Below are positions 18,213-25,759 of a DNA stretch of 64,000 nt, piece after piece. The position numbers and the translations under genes were made by a program. Within the stretch, counting starts at the first letter, position 1. Every line of letters starts with the position of its first letter. The notes beneath the pieces were generated by a model. That model was given only the letters and a program-made list of their open reading frames with translations. It was not told the DNA's origin and searched no databases. The DNA is from Terriglobia bacterium (lineage in GTDB: Bacteria > Acidobacteriota > Terriglobia > JAIQFV01): assembly GCA_020073085.1 (NCBI GenBank), contig JAIQFV010000012.1, forward strand, positions 62,001 to 126,000, in the 5' to 3' direction.

Positions 18213-18242
18213 TTGACATACGGTTGATATTGATACTATAAT
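18213..18242 (+). promoter_or_regulatory. consensus sigma70-type promoter with overlapping dyads
   Basis: TTGACA (18213-18218) and TATAAT (18237-18242) are both exact consensus, 18 bases apart, in an AT-rich stretch 30 bases before the XRE-ImmA/IrrE start. Dyads overlap it: GATATT...AATATC around the -10 box, and an ATGAT...ATCAT pair at 18181-18195. These are plausible operators for autoregulation by the downstream XRE protein. Confidence 0.75.
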
Positions 18243-18271
18243 ATCATCGAATTTCCAGGGAGAGGTGGCTC

Positions 18272-19546
18272 ATGTCAATTGACCTCAAGGATATCGGATT
18301 GAGGTTGCGCAGGATTCGAGAGAGCCGGGGTTATACCCAGGAGGAAATCGCCGGGGTTCTCGATATCCCCCGCCCGAGTGTTGTTCAGATCGAGGCCGGA
18401 AAACGCTCTCTCGACAGCATCGAATTAATGAAGTTATCCGCGGAGCTGGGTTTCGATCCAAAAGATCTCTTTGCTGCGAAGACGAGCGAGCAGTTGGATT
18501 CAGTAACGGCTTTGTTCCGGGCCGATCCAGATTTGGCAACTGACAAAAAACTGACCCATACGATTTCCAAGTGGTCAGCATTGTGCCGTCAATTCACCAC
18601 GCTTGAAAGGCTTGTTGGAGTCGATAGAAGTTATGTCTCTCCAGTTCGCTACGATTTGCCTGAAGCACGAAGCAAATGGGAAGCAATCCAACAGGGCACC
18701 ATTGTTGCCGATCATGAAAGAAGCCGGCTCAAATTGGGGACCGGGCCCGTTTCGGAGCTTCCTGAGATTATCGAAGCTCAGGGAGTCAGGGGAGGTGTGC
18801 TGCCGCTAGATGACTCCATCTCGGGTTTGTTCATGGCTGATGAGAAATTTGGACTCAGCGTCCTCATTAATGCCAACCAGAGCGAGCACAGACAACTCTT
18901 TTCCTACGCTCATGAATACAGCCATTTGCTTTTTGATAGAGAAAAGCGAGGTACGATCAGCCGTCTCGCTGACCGCGAGGAACTTACTGAGGTTCGAGCA
19001 AACGCCTTCGCGGCTGCCTTCCTTATGCCTGAACAAGGCGTCAAAGACCTTCTGACTTCTGTCGGCAAGACTCGCGATCTTCCCGCTTTACAAGAAGTGT
19101 ACGACGAAGACGGAAGCATGGTGCGTGCGCAGCGCCGGGGTCCTTCTTTCCCCACCGGGCTTCAGTTTTATGACGTTGCACATCTCGCTTTTTACTTTGG
19201 AGTGAGTTATGAGGCAGCGCTGTGGCGATTGAAGGCTCTCCAGATTCTCTCTGAGGAGGAGAGGAATGAGCTTTTCGAGAAACAAGGATCGGCCAATGCA
19301 TTTCGACGGGTTCTCGGTGAGCGATTTGCCAATCACAGACAGAGATTTGTAAGGCGGGAGCGGGCATTTCAGCACAAACTGTTTACTTTGGCGCTGGAGG
19401 CTTTTCGTCTCGGCCACATCAGCAGAGCCAAGTTGAAAGAAATCGCAGAGGATGTCGAAGTTCCGAATGAAGAATTGAAAAATCTTCTTGGAGGCATTGA
19501 TGTCCACGCGGAGTCAGAGGCGGAGGGGGTACGTTTGCCCAACTAA
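18272..19546 (+). CDS. XRE-family regulator fused to an ImmA/IrrE metallopeptidase domain
   Basis: 424 residues, with GGGAGAGGTGG before the ATG. Residues about 8-65 form an XRE helix-turn-helix (LRRIRESRGYTQEEIAGVLD, then RPSVVQIEAGKRSL). A zinc peptidase domain follows with HEYSH at 214-218 (HExxH) and the helix containing EVRANAFAAAFLMP that supplies the third ligand. Such proteins (COG2856 type) bind DNA, and the peptidase arm can cleave partner proteins. A short spacer of 5 bases leads to a PIN-domain gene, so this looks like the antitoxin/regulator of a toxin-antitoxin pair, made from its own strong promoter. The C-terminal 100 residues have no recognised fold. Confidence 0.88.
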   Translation: MSIDLKDIGLRLRRIRESRGYTQEEIAGVLDIPRPSVVQIEAGKRSLDSIELMKLSAELGFDPKDLFAAKTSEQLDSVTALFRADPDLATDKKLTHTISKWSALCRQFTTLERLVGVDRSYVSPVRYDLPEARSKWEAIQQGTIVADHERSRLKLGTGPVSELPEIIEAQGVRGGVLPLDDSISGLFMADEKFGLSVLINANQSEHRQLFSYAHEYSHLLFDREKRGTISRLADREELTEVRANAFAAAFLMPEQGVKDLLTSVGKTRDLPALQEVYDEDGSMVRAQRRGPSFPTGLQFYDVAHLAFYFGVSYEAALWRLKALQILSEEERNELFEKQGSANAFRRVLGERFANHRQRFVRRERAFQHKLFTLALEAFRLGHISRAKLKEIAEDVEVPNEELKNLLGGIDVHAESEAEGVRLPN

Positions 19547-19551
19547 ACGCG

Positions 19552-20073
19552 ATGTCACCTGCTCCAAGAAAAAGAGAGGTTTGCGTCGACAGTTGTGTGC
19601 TGATCAATCTGGCCATTGTGTCGCGGCTTGACCTCCTCCGAAAGCTGTCGGATTTTGACTTTTGCATTCCCCTGGAAGTCCTAAACGAGATTAAAGATCC
19701 AACCCAAAAGGAACGGGTGAATGCCGAGATTGCGACAGGCGGGTTACGAACAATCAAGATTGAGAGTGTGGAGGAGCTGCAGGCTTACGCCGAATATGCT
19801 GAACAATTTGGCAAAGGCGAGGCCGCCTCGCTGGCCGTGGCCAAGTGTCGCGATTGGGTAATAGCAACCGACGAGATCAAGGACAAGCGGTTGACGCGGG
19901 AAATCACGGAAAGAGGAATCCAGGTTGTTAACACACCCGGGATTTTGCTGAAGGCGATAAAGCAGGGTCTTTTGTCCGAGGAGGAGGCGGATGCAATTAA
20001 GACCGAGCTTGAGCGCAACCGATTCAGGATGAAATTTGAATCCTTCCGAGAAGTCGTGGAAAGTGAGGATTAG
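19552..20073 (+). CDS. PIN-domain protein, probable toxin
   Basis: 173 residues. A PIN fold is suggested by VCVDSCVLINLA with Asp 13, Glu 46, and GKGEAASLAVAKCRD with Glu 90 and Asp 107 and 111 (VIATDEIKD), matching the acidic quartet that binds metal in RNase-type PIN toxins. Start 5 bases after the XRE-ImmA/IrrE stop and order (regulator first) fit a toxin-antitoxin operon. Most PIN toxins cut RNA in the cytoplasm; the target here is unknown. DUF3368-like proteins are the nearest group I recall. Confidence 0.8.
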   Translation: MSPAPRKREVCVDSCVLINLAIVSRLDLLRKLSDFDFCIPLEVLNEIKDPTQKERVNAEIATGGLRTIKIESVEELQAYAEYAEQFGKGEAASLAVAKCRDWVIATDEIKDKRLTREITERGIQVVNTPGILLKAIKQGLLSEEEADAIKTELERNRFRMKFESFREVVESED

Positions 20074-20323
20074 AAAATGGGGTCCACGAAAGCACGAAAG
20101 ACAGATGCTTTCGAACCAGGGCCCAATTCGAACGCAGCCTTGGACGCTTCCCCCACTCAGAGAACACAGAGAACAGCTTGCTCGCTCCGATTGATCGCAC
20201 CACCGAAGAGGAGGAGGTTACATGTCAGAGCCGGCTATTTACTGGAAGGGCAAACTTGGCAGCGGTTACCCACATTGAGTATCAGAGATTTGAATCGGGT
20301 TTAATGTCATCCGGAGACGACTT
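20074..20323 (+). other. short region with possible decayed reading frame
   Basis: 250 bases after the PIN gene. A strong GAGGAGG precedes an ATG at 20221 that opens only 18 codons (MSEPAIYWKGKLGSGYPH). A neighbouring frame (THIEYQRFESGLMSSGDDL) then runs into a TGA that overlaps the next ATG as ATGA. One frameshift would join these two into a longer frame, so a broken small gene is possible; nothing more can be said. Confidence 0.3.
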
Positions 20324-20467
20324 ATGATTACGTTGCGGTTCGTGTGTGTCCGTTGTGGTTATGAATTCGAGGAAAGAGTCTTCGAACCTGGGGAAGCTGA
20401 GGAGAAACAAGTTTCAACTCGGCCCATTCGATGTTCTAAATGCGGTGGCAGTGTCAAAGCGATTTAA
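20324..20467 (+). CDS. small zinc-ribbon protein (47 residues)
   Basis: A 47-residue frame begins MITLRFVCVRCGYEFEE and ends CSKCGGSVKAI. Two Cys-x2-Cys pairs (8, 11 and 37, 40) about 25 residues apart make a zinc ribbon. GGAGA lies seven bases before the ATG. It precedes the TIR gene by 73 bases and probably belongs to its unit. A zinc-dependent nucleic-acid- or protein-binding role is likely. Confidence 0.7.
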   Translation: MITLRFVCVRCGYEFEERVFEPGEAEEKQVSTRPIRCSKCGGSVKAI

Positions 20468-20540
20468 CGCTATGAATATGTAAATGACAGAGTAAAGGCA
20501 GGCTCTTCCACTCTTCATTTGGCAGAGGATAGAAAAGTAA

Positions 20541-21377
20541 ATGTTGCCAGCAAAAGATGTTGTTGCCGTTGAAGACGATTTCATCAAAGTCTTGCAGCAT
20601 GTTCGAGGGACAAAGGAACAAAAGCAGGCTTACTTCTCTTCGCGCGGTATACGTGTTCCTCGCACGAATTACGAGTCCATGTGGGCAGTATTGACGCAGA
20701 GACTTCAGCGTGGCGGCGCGGCGTCTGCGGTCTTTGAGCTGTTGCGGGCTGGGATGCCCAGGCACCTGTCCTTGCTCTTCCGTCAAGTGGACCGAGGAAA
20801 GGCCGTGCGTTTGCGTTCGACAGAACCTGCTATTGTCTTTGATTTCTTCTTCCAGAACGGAAATGTCCGAAAAATCGGAGAACTCTTCATACAAGATCTG
20901 CGGGAGCATGGAGGAAGTCTTGCGACGATACCTCCAAAACGAGCCGTTTCCACAATCAGTGGTAAGCGGTATGAAATCGCTCTTTCTTTCAGCGGTGAGG
21001 ATCGAACTTATGTCGATCAAATCGCTGATATCCTCAAGTCCATGCGCGTGAGAATATTCTACGACGCCTTTGAACGGGTAAGTCTACTTGGGAAGGATTT
21101 GGCTACCCACTTTGCTTGGATTTACGGAAAACGAGCAGACTATTGTGCAATGTTCATTTCAAGAGATTACGTACGTAAGGCGTGGCCAAACTTTGAACGT
21201 CAGCACGCACTGTCACGGGCCATTCTCGAAAAGCGAGAATATATATTGCCGATCCGACTAGACGATTCTGAAGTGCCCGGCCTGCCCCCAACTGTGGGTT
21301 ATCTGGACGCTCGCGGATATACACCAAAGCAAGTCGCACAGGACCTTTTTCACAAGGTTCGCGGTACACAAACCTGA
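20541..21377 (+). CDS. TIR-domain protein with novel N-terminal region
   Basis: 278 residues. Residues 143-270 are a TIR domain: YEIALSFSGEDRTYV, then FYDAFERVSLLGKDL, MFISRDYVRKAWPNFER with the catalytic-type Glu 219 (W-x3-E), and PTVGYLDARGY. TIR domains with this glutamate cleave NAD+ in bacterial immunity (Thoeris, CBASS, TIR-STING and others). The N-terminal 140 residues are mostly helical and not recognised, and would be the sensor or effector-associated part. It sits after a zinc-ribbon gene and 4 bases before a winged-helix-like gene. The N-terminal start has only a weak ribosome-binding site. Confidence 0.85.
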   Translation: MLPAKDVVAVEDDFIKVLQHVRGTKEQKQAYFSSRGIRVPRTNYESMWAVLTQRLQRGGAASAVFELLRAGMPRHLSLLFRQVDRGKAVRLRSTEPAIVFDFFFQNGNVRKIGELFIQDLREHGGSLATIPPKRAVSTISGKRYEIALSFSGEDRTYVDQIADILKSMRVRIFYDAFERVSLLGKDLATHFAWIYGKRADYCAMFISRDYVRKAWPNFERQHALSRAILEKREYILPIRLDDSEVPGLPPTVGYLDARGYTPKQVAQDLFHKVRGTQT

Positions 21378-21381
21378 GCCC

Positions 21382-21828
21382 TTGTTGACAAAAACTTGGC
21401 TGTCCCTATTTTTCTTCCTGCAAATCTTGGTTAATGACAGGAAAGCCATCGAGGAAAGAATTTCTAAGGTGAGGGAAGCAATCGCAGGTTTGCGGGGGCT
21501 CGTTGATCAGGAGATGCCGGACGCCGTGGCTCTTGGACTCACCGATGCCTGCGAGACCGTCCTTAGGTCTAGCCCCTCGCCCCTGACCAGTAAAGAACTG
21601 TGCGAGGGACTTCGGGAGATGGAATTCAATACAGGCAGGTATTCCCGCCCCGAATCTGCCCCAGCGACCATCTTGCAGAGGTTTGAAGAAAAAGGTCTGG
21701 TTATAAGAACCCAGAAAAATGGTCACGCTGCATATGAATGGGATCTTGGAATTCGTGCGGTGGCACCAAGAGGATTCCATAATCGACGACAAATTTCCAA
21801 ATCGCCTGTTGACAAGAAGAAAAAGTGA
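21382..21828 (+). CDS. winged-helix-like protein downstream of TIR
   Basis: About 148 residues from a TTG at 21382; a TTG at 21427 gives 133. The first 45 residues form a coiled-coil-like helix (AIEERISKVREAIAGLRGLV), then a winged-helix type domain (GLTDACETVLRSSPSPLTSK, APATILQRFEEKGLV, TQKNGHAAYEWDL) and a basic tail. The start has no clear ribosome-binding site, so the 5' end may be truncated or coupled to the TIR gene 4 bases upstream. The pattern is common in otherwise uncharacterised Acidobacteria proteins. A DNA-binding regulator role is an inference. Confidence 0.55.
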   Translation: MLTKTWLSLFFFLQILVNDRKAIEERISKVREAIAGLRGLVDQEMPDAVALGLTDACETVLRSSPSPLTSKELCEGLREMEFNTGRYSRPESAPATILQRFEEKGLVIRTQKNGHAAYEWDLGIRAVAPRGFHNRRQISKSPVDKKKK

Positions 21829-21860
21829 AGTAGAAACAAAAAAAGCCAGGGCATCATTTG

Positions 21861-22100
21861 TTGGTGTCTGACCCCCACAATCCTCCACGAGACTGATCCC
21901 AAGCTGCCAACCCGTTCGATTTATCTCGTTTTTGTTCTTGAGGTCATTTGACCTGTGTTGATCAATTACAGGCCATATCGCTTGTAATAACCGAATACAG
22001 GCTCATTGGCCTGTAGTCGCCTTAGTGGACCCCTTGTTCATTTCACAAGCGCCCAGACAAAGAACGTTCAAAAAAAATTGGTGCGTGACCCCCCACAATC
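21861..22100. repeat. paired TTGGTG-type direct repeat with dyads
   Basis: TTGGTGTCTGACCCCC-ACAATC (21861-21882) is repeated as TTGGTGCGTGACCCCCC-ACAATC (22078-22100). Between them are the perfect dyad AGGTCATTTGACCT (21941-21954) and ACAGGC-TCATTG-GCCTGT. The 216-base unit marks the right edge of the accessory island. The motif is of a kind often seen near transposases or REP-type elements, but no transposase is present. Confidence 0.6.
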
Positions 22101-22111
22101 GTTCTTGAAGG

Positions 22112-23707
22112 CTATTCAGCGGTGATCTCAACGATCTTGGACGGGGGTTGGGCGGGCTGATATGTGTTAGGCAATGGGGATCTTCCACGCTTCGGCATGA
22201 ATTTCATCTCCAGCGCCTGACCGATCAGATTCAGAATGGGGCGTCGATTTTCGAAGAGAACCCGCAACCACTCCCGCCGTCTCGTCTGAGGAAAATAGAT
22301 TCCCCGAAAGATCAGGCGGACGAGCAGGTGGATGATGCGATCTTCCAGGGGCCTTGATTTCAGGGCCTTCATGGCGGAAGCAATTGCCGCGGGATTATAA
22401 GACGACACCCAGGCTTGTCTCATCTCTTCCTGAGCCTGGCCGGGCGACATCCCCAGGGGTGAGAAGTTCATGACGAAGGGTTCGAACTCCAACCAATGTT
22501 TCGGCCGGGTCAGCCGGCCCGCCGAAGCCAACTGGGCGTAGAGCGGTGTCGCCGGAAAAGGCGTGAGCAGACCGAACACAGGCAGTCCGGGTGGCCAGGA
22601 TTGAATGACTTCGACCGTGCGATCGGCCACACCGGGTCGATCGCCATCCATTCCAAAAATGAATGACGTGATGGCAGAGAGGCCATGCCGGGCCAGCAGT
22701 TCCAAAACCTCTTTGTACTCATCCGGCTTGTTGAATCCCTTGCTCACACTCTTGAGGTTTTCGGGATCAATGGACTCCAGTCCAATGAAAACCCATCGGC
22801 CGCCGCTCTGTGCGATCAGGGAGACCAGCTCTTCATCTCGCAAGAGGTTCATGCTGATTTGCGCCACCCAGGGAACCTGGGCGTCACGGGCGATGATTTC
22901 CCGCAGCAACGACTTGGTGCGCTTTGGATTGATGCCAAAATTGTCGTCAATAAAGAATGCGGCGATCTTTCCTTTCTTCTTCTTCTCCAGCGCCTTCAGC
23001 ATCAACAACTCGTTGACCACACTTTCGTTCGGTCGAAAGCGGATCGAATCACCGAAGAACCCCGTAACCGTGCAGAAATGGCAACCATAGGGACAGCCGC
23101 GCCCGGTTTCGATGGGAAGCACATGAAAAGCCTCCCAGTGGATGCCGACGAGTGAAAGGATCCGCCGACCCCAGTGAGGAAGCGGCCGGATCATGTTGAA
23201 CTGGTTCAGATCCATGCGGTCCCAGGGGATCACCGGGTAGTCATCGAGTGACGGTTTGACTTCCTTTCCGGCCGCGTCGAGAGGGGCGTAGATTTCTTTG
23301 AGTGTGCCACGTTCCGCATCGGCCACAATCGACGGCCAGGTTTCATCGGCTTCGCCCAGTGCCACGGCATCGGCATGGCGTGGTCCGCCGTCACGCCCCA
23401 AGGCCTCGTCGGGCACCTCGGTGACGTGCGGTCCGCCCATCACCACGGGCACGCCGGCGGCGCGCACCGCATCCGCCATCTGGTAGGCCTTCCTGACCAT
23501 GCGGGTCATCGCGCCAATCCCCACGAGCCCGATGTGATTCTCCTGGATGTACTTCACCAGTTCTGCTTTGTCCAATCGCTGCGCGTTACCGTCCACCAGA
23601 AACACCTGGTGTCGCGGAGGCGTCAGTGATTTGAGAAGAAACATCCAAAGATGCGGCATGAAATTGTTGGTAATTTCGTTGTCCGGATTGTAAAGCAGGA
23701 TATTCAT
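22112..23707 (-). CDS. B12-binding radical SAM protein
   Basis: 531 residues. An N-terminal cobalamin-binding Rossmann domain (DGNAQRLDKAELV, VVMGGPHVTEVPDEAL) precedes a radical SAM barrel with the cluster ETGRGCPYGCHFCTVTGFF (C-x3-C-x2-C) and a C-terminal helical DUF4070-like extension. Such enzymes use cobalamin and SAM for methyl transfer or ring rearrangement; hopanoid-modifying HpnP/HpnR-like proteins are close in layout, but no diagnostic residue decides it. It stands alone, next to a large repeat-rich gap upstream. Confidence 0.88.
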   Translation of the reverse strand: MNILLYNPDNEITNNFMPHLWMFLLKSLTPPRHQVFLVDGNAQRLDKAELVKYIQENHIGLVGIGAMTRMVRKAYQMADAVRAAGVPVVMGGPHVTEVPDEALGRDGGPRHADAVALGEADETWPSIVADAERGTLKEIYAPLDAAGKEVKPSLDDYPVIPWDRMDLNQFNMIRPLPHWGRRILSLVGIHWEAFHVLPIETGRGCPYGCHFCTVTGFFGDSIRFRPNESVVNELLMLKALEKKKKGKIAAFFIDDNFGINPKRTKSLLREIIARDAQVPWVAQISMNLLRDEELVSLIAQSGGRWVFIGLESIDPENLKSVSKGFNKPDEYKEVLELLARHGLSAITSFIFGMDGDRPGVADRTVEVIQSWPPGLPVFGLLTPFPATPLYAQLASAGRLTRPKHWLEFEPFVMNFSPLGMSPGQAQEEMRQAWVSSYNPAAIASAMKALKSRPLEDRIIHLLVRLIFRGIYFPQTRRREWLRVLFENRRPILNLIGQALEMKFMPKRGRSPLPNTYQPAQPPSKIVEITAE

Positions 23708-23997
23708 CTAAAAGTCACCTGTCTCCGAAGTGCAGGATTGAAGAATCTTGTTTTAAACAACACTTCCCCGCGAAAAGGCCGCTCCCCGGCCAGCCATTCT
23801 CCGTCTTAAATGGGGATCTGTTCCCGATCGCCTTGTGGAGCCAGGGAAAAGACTCCTCCGGCGGTTGAATCGTCCCAGTACCTTAGCAGGTTGGAGACCT
23901 GAAATCTATTCTATATTGCTCACATTCCAAAGGGTGGGGTGGGAAGGACCTTGCTGGGGGGGAGGAGAATCCATGAATTCCTTTGGCTGGAGTGGTG
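23708..23997. other. intergenic, no gene seen
   Basis: 290 bases upstream of the radical SAM gene and before repeat copy 2. No coding signal, hairpin or promoter stands out. Confidence 0.5.
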
Positions 23998-24533
23998 ATG
24001 AGAGAAAATGTGAGAGCCCCGCAGGCGGGGCGAAACAATGTCCTCAGGTCCAGGTTTGCCGAACATCCTGTTCGATGCCTTGCACTCGGAAAGAGTTCAC
24101 CCTCTCTTGCACAAAAGAGAGCTTCCCTGGCCGCTCCCGCTGCCAGGAAAACCTCCAGTGTCCCGATGTCGCTTCGTGAATCCAACCGGTGCGGTTGGGC
24201 TCTCCTAATTCGTGAAACGAGAAGGGTAACGGGGGCGGAGAAAAAACATTGCGGAGAAGAACATGCCGGGAATTATTGCACGATTGTCCGAAGATCCATT
24301 CGGCAGATTCTTTCGCCCCGCAAGCGGGGCTCGGATGTCTTTGGGAAAACGCGTACCCCACCCTCGCTCCGTCCCGCACAAAACGCGGGACGGAGCTTCA
24401 GGTGGGGCTACAATCTGACAGCCCTTCGGGCCTAAAGGGACAAAAGCCTCGCTCGAAAAGCATCCACTCATGGGAATCGAATCTTCCTTAGACATTAATC
24501 ATGGAATCATGGCCTTCAACTTCGGAATCCGGG
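23998..24533 (-). repeat. long-terminal-inverted repeat element, copy 2 (reversed, truncated)
   Basis: In reverse orientation this matches copies 1 and 3 from the outer GGTTAAATG-side flank (CCGAAGTTGAAGGCCATGAT in reverse complement at 24511-24530) through the CCTGAAGCTCCGTCCCGCG and GTAGCCCC blocks to GAGAGCCCCGC at about 24012. The far terminal repeat is missing. It lacks the MITE, so it serves as the empty-site reference. Next to it begins the hydrolase gene. Confidence 0.75.
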
Positions 24534-24569
24534 TTAAATGCCCCGCCACAAATCCGCCGCGAATCCGGG

Positions 24570-25517
24570 CTACCTTCCCCCGGCGGAGCCATCCTGCTGA
24601 GATTGATTCAGGAACTCGGTCACGGCATTTTCATAAAGCGGGGGATCGGTCCGGAAGGCTTCACCGTGGCGGGCGCGCGGCACTTCAAGGAACATCTTGT
24701 ACCCTTCCCTGGCCTGATGAAACAGCCCGAGCGCGATGCTGGGGGGCATCCGGTTGTCGGCGCCTCCCGATACAAAGAGGATCGGGCGGTCGCCAATCTG
24801 ATGCACCGCCTCCTCGAGGTCCAGGGCGTCCGCATCAAAATGCGCGAAACGCTCAACCAGCCAGATCGCCGTCATGGGGATCGGAAAGCGGGGAATGTGG
24901 AGAAAGAGCTTCAAATGGTGGTAGGCGGTGTCGCGAAGCGTGAGAAACGTGCTGTCGCAAATCACTCCATCAATGGCCGGCGTTTCTTTGGCCGCCATCA
25001 ACGCCGCGGCCGCACCCATGGAGACCCCCCAGACCATGACAGGCCTGGCCTGAGGATCGAGCCCTGTGGCTTGCGTCACCGCGGCCTCCACGTCCAACCG
25101 CTCGTAATACCCCATGGAAGTCACGGTCCCCCCGCTCGCGCCGGAATGGCGGAGATCAAAGAGAAGGCCGTTGTAACCCAACCGGTGCACAAACATCGCC
25201 TCCCGCAACAGTTCCACCCGGGTCCGATTCAGGCCGTGTACAAAGATAAACGTTCCCCTGGCGTGCTCGGCTGGGACGAACCATCCCTTGAGCGGAATGC
25301 CATCCGAGGAGGTGAACTCAATCGGGCGGTAGTCAACGTGATAGGTGGCGGGCGTCTGACCATCGTCCTTGTCAGGATAATGGTATCGGCGGTGGGTCAC
25401 CACGTTGGCAAGAAAATAGGGGACGTAGACGAGGAAGAAGAAGGCCACCGCCCCGGTGAGACCAATCAAAGACCACTTGAGGATTCTCTTCCAGCGCTTC
25501 CTGGGTTTCTCTGCCAA
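24570..25517 (-). CDS. membrane-anchored alpha/beta hydrolase
   Basis: About 315 residues from the TTG at 25517, chosen because GTGGAG lies seven bases upstream; an upstream GTG (25529) and a TTG (25643) give longer forms. An N-terminal membrane segment (SLIGLTGAVAFFFLVYVP) leads to an alpha/beta hydrolase of the YqkD/FrsA group: HGLNRTRVELL, nucleophile elbow GVSMGAAAAL, acid at SGGADNRMPP and histidine at ARHGEAF. Substrate unknown. It is alone, with the second repeat family upstream. Confidence 0.8.
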   Translation of the reverse strand: MAEKPRKRWKRILKWSLIGLTGAVAFFFLVYVPYFLANVVTHRRYHYPDKDDGQTPATYHVDYRPIEFTSSDGIPLKGWFVPAEHARGTFIFVHGLNRTRVELLREAMFVHRLGYNGLLFDLRHSGASGGTVTSMGYYERLDVEAAVTQATGLDPQARPVMVWGVSMGAAAALMAAKETPAIDGVICDSTFLTLRDTAYHHLKLFLHIPRFPIPMTAIWLVERFAHFDADALDLEEAVHQIGDRPILFVSGGADNRMPPSIALGLFHQAREGYKMFLEVPRARHGEAFRTDPPLYENAVTEFLNQSQQDGSAGGR

Positions 25518-25606
25518 TGAACTCTCCACGGATGAAAATGGAATGTTGACTTCTTGATTCAACCATGAATTTCCTTCCCAGACAACCCGAAACCAAAATC
25601 TTAATT

Positions 25607-25719
25607 TATTAGGAAACCAGGAGTTGAGGAGGCAGGCAACCAATCCGTCGCTTGTCCAGAAAGCACAATGGACTTAAGATCCGGCGTTTTCATCCCCTGA
25701 GTTGCTGGCTTCCTAACCA
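25607..25719. repeat. second inverted-repeat family, copy 1
   Basis: ATTAGGAAACCAGGAGTTGAG (25608-25628) is mirrored by CTGAGTTGCTGGCTTCCTAAC (about 25697-25717), about 70 bases apart. A shared flank (CCGAAACCAAAA) precedes the left arm here and at copy 2 (28054-28174). Confidence 0.6.
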
Positions 25720-25759
25720 TCTTCGTGCCGGGATGAGCATAATGCTGGCTGATGAATCA

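Noticed and set aside
20077-20304. Frame opening MGSTKARKT after the PIN gene
   Set aside because: No ribosome-binding site and low-complexity sequence; a broken small gene further on is slightly more plausible.
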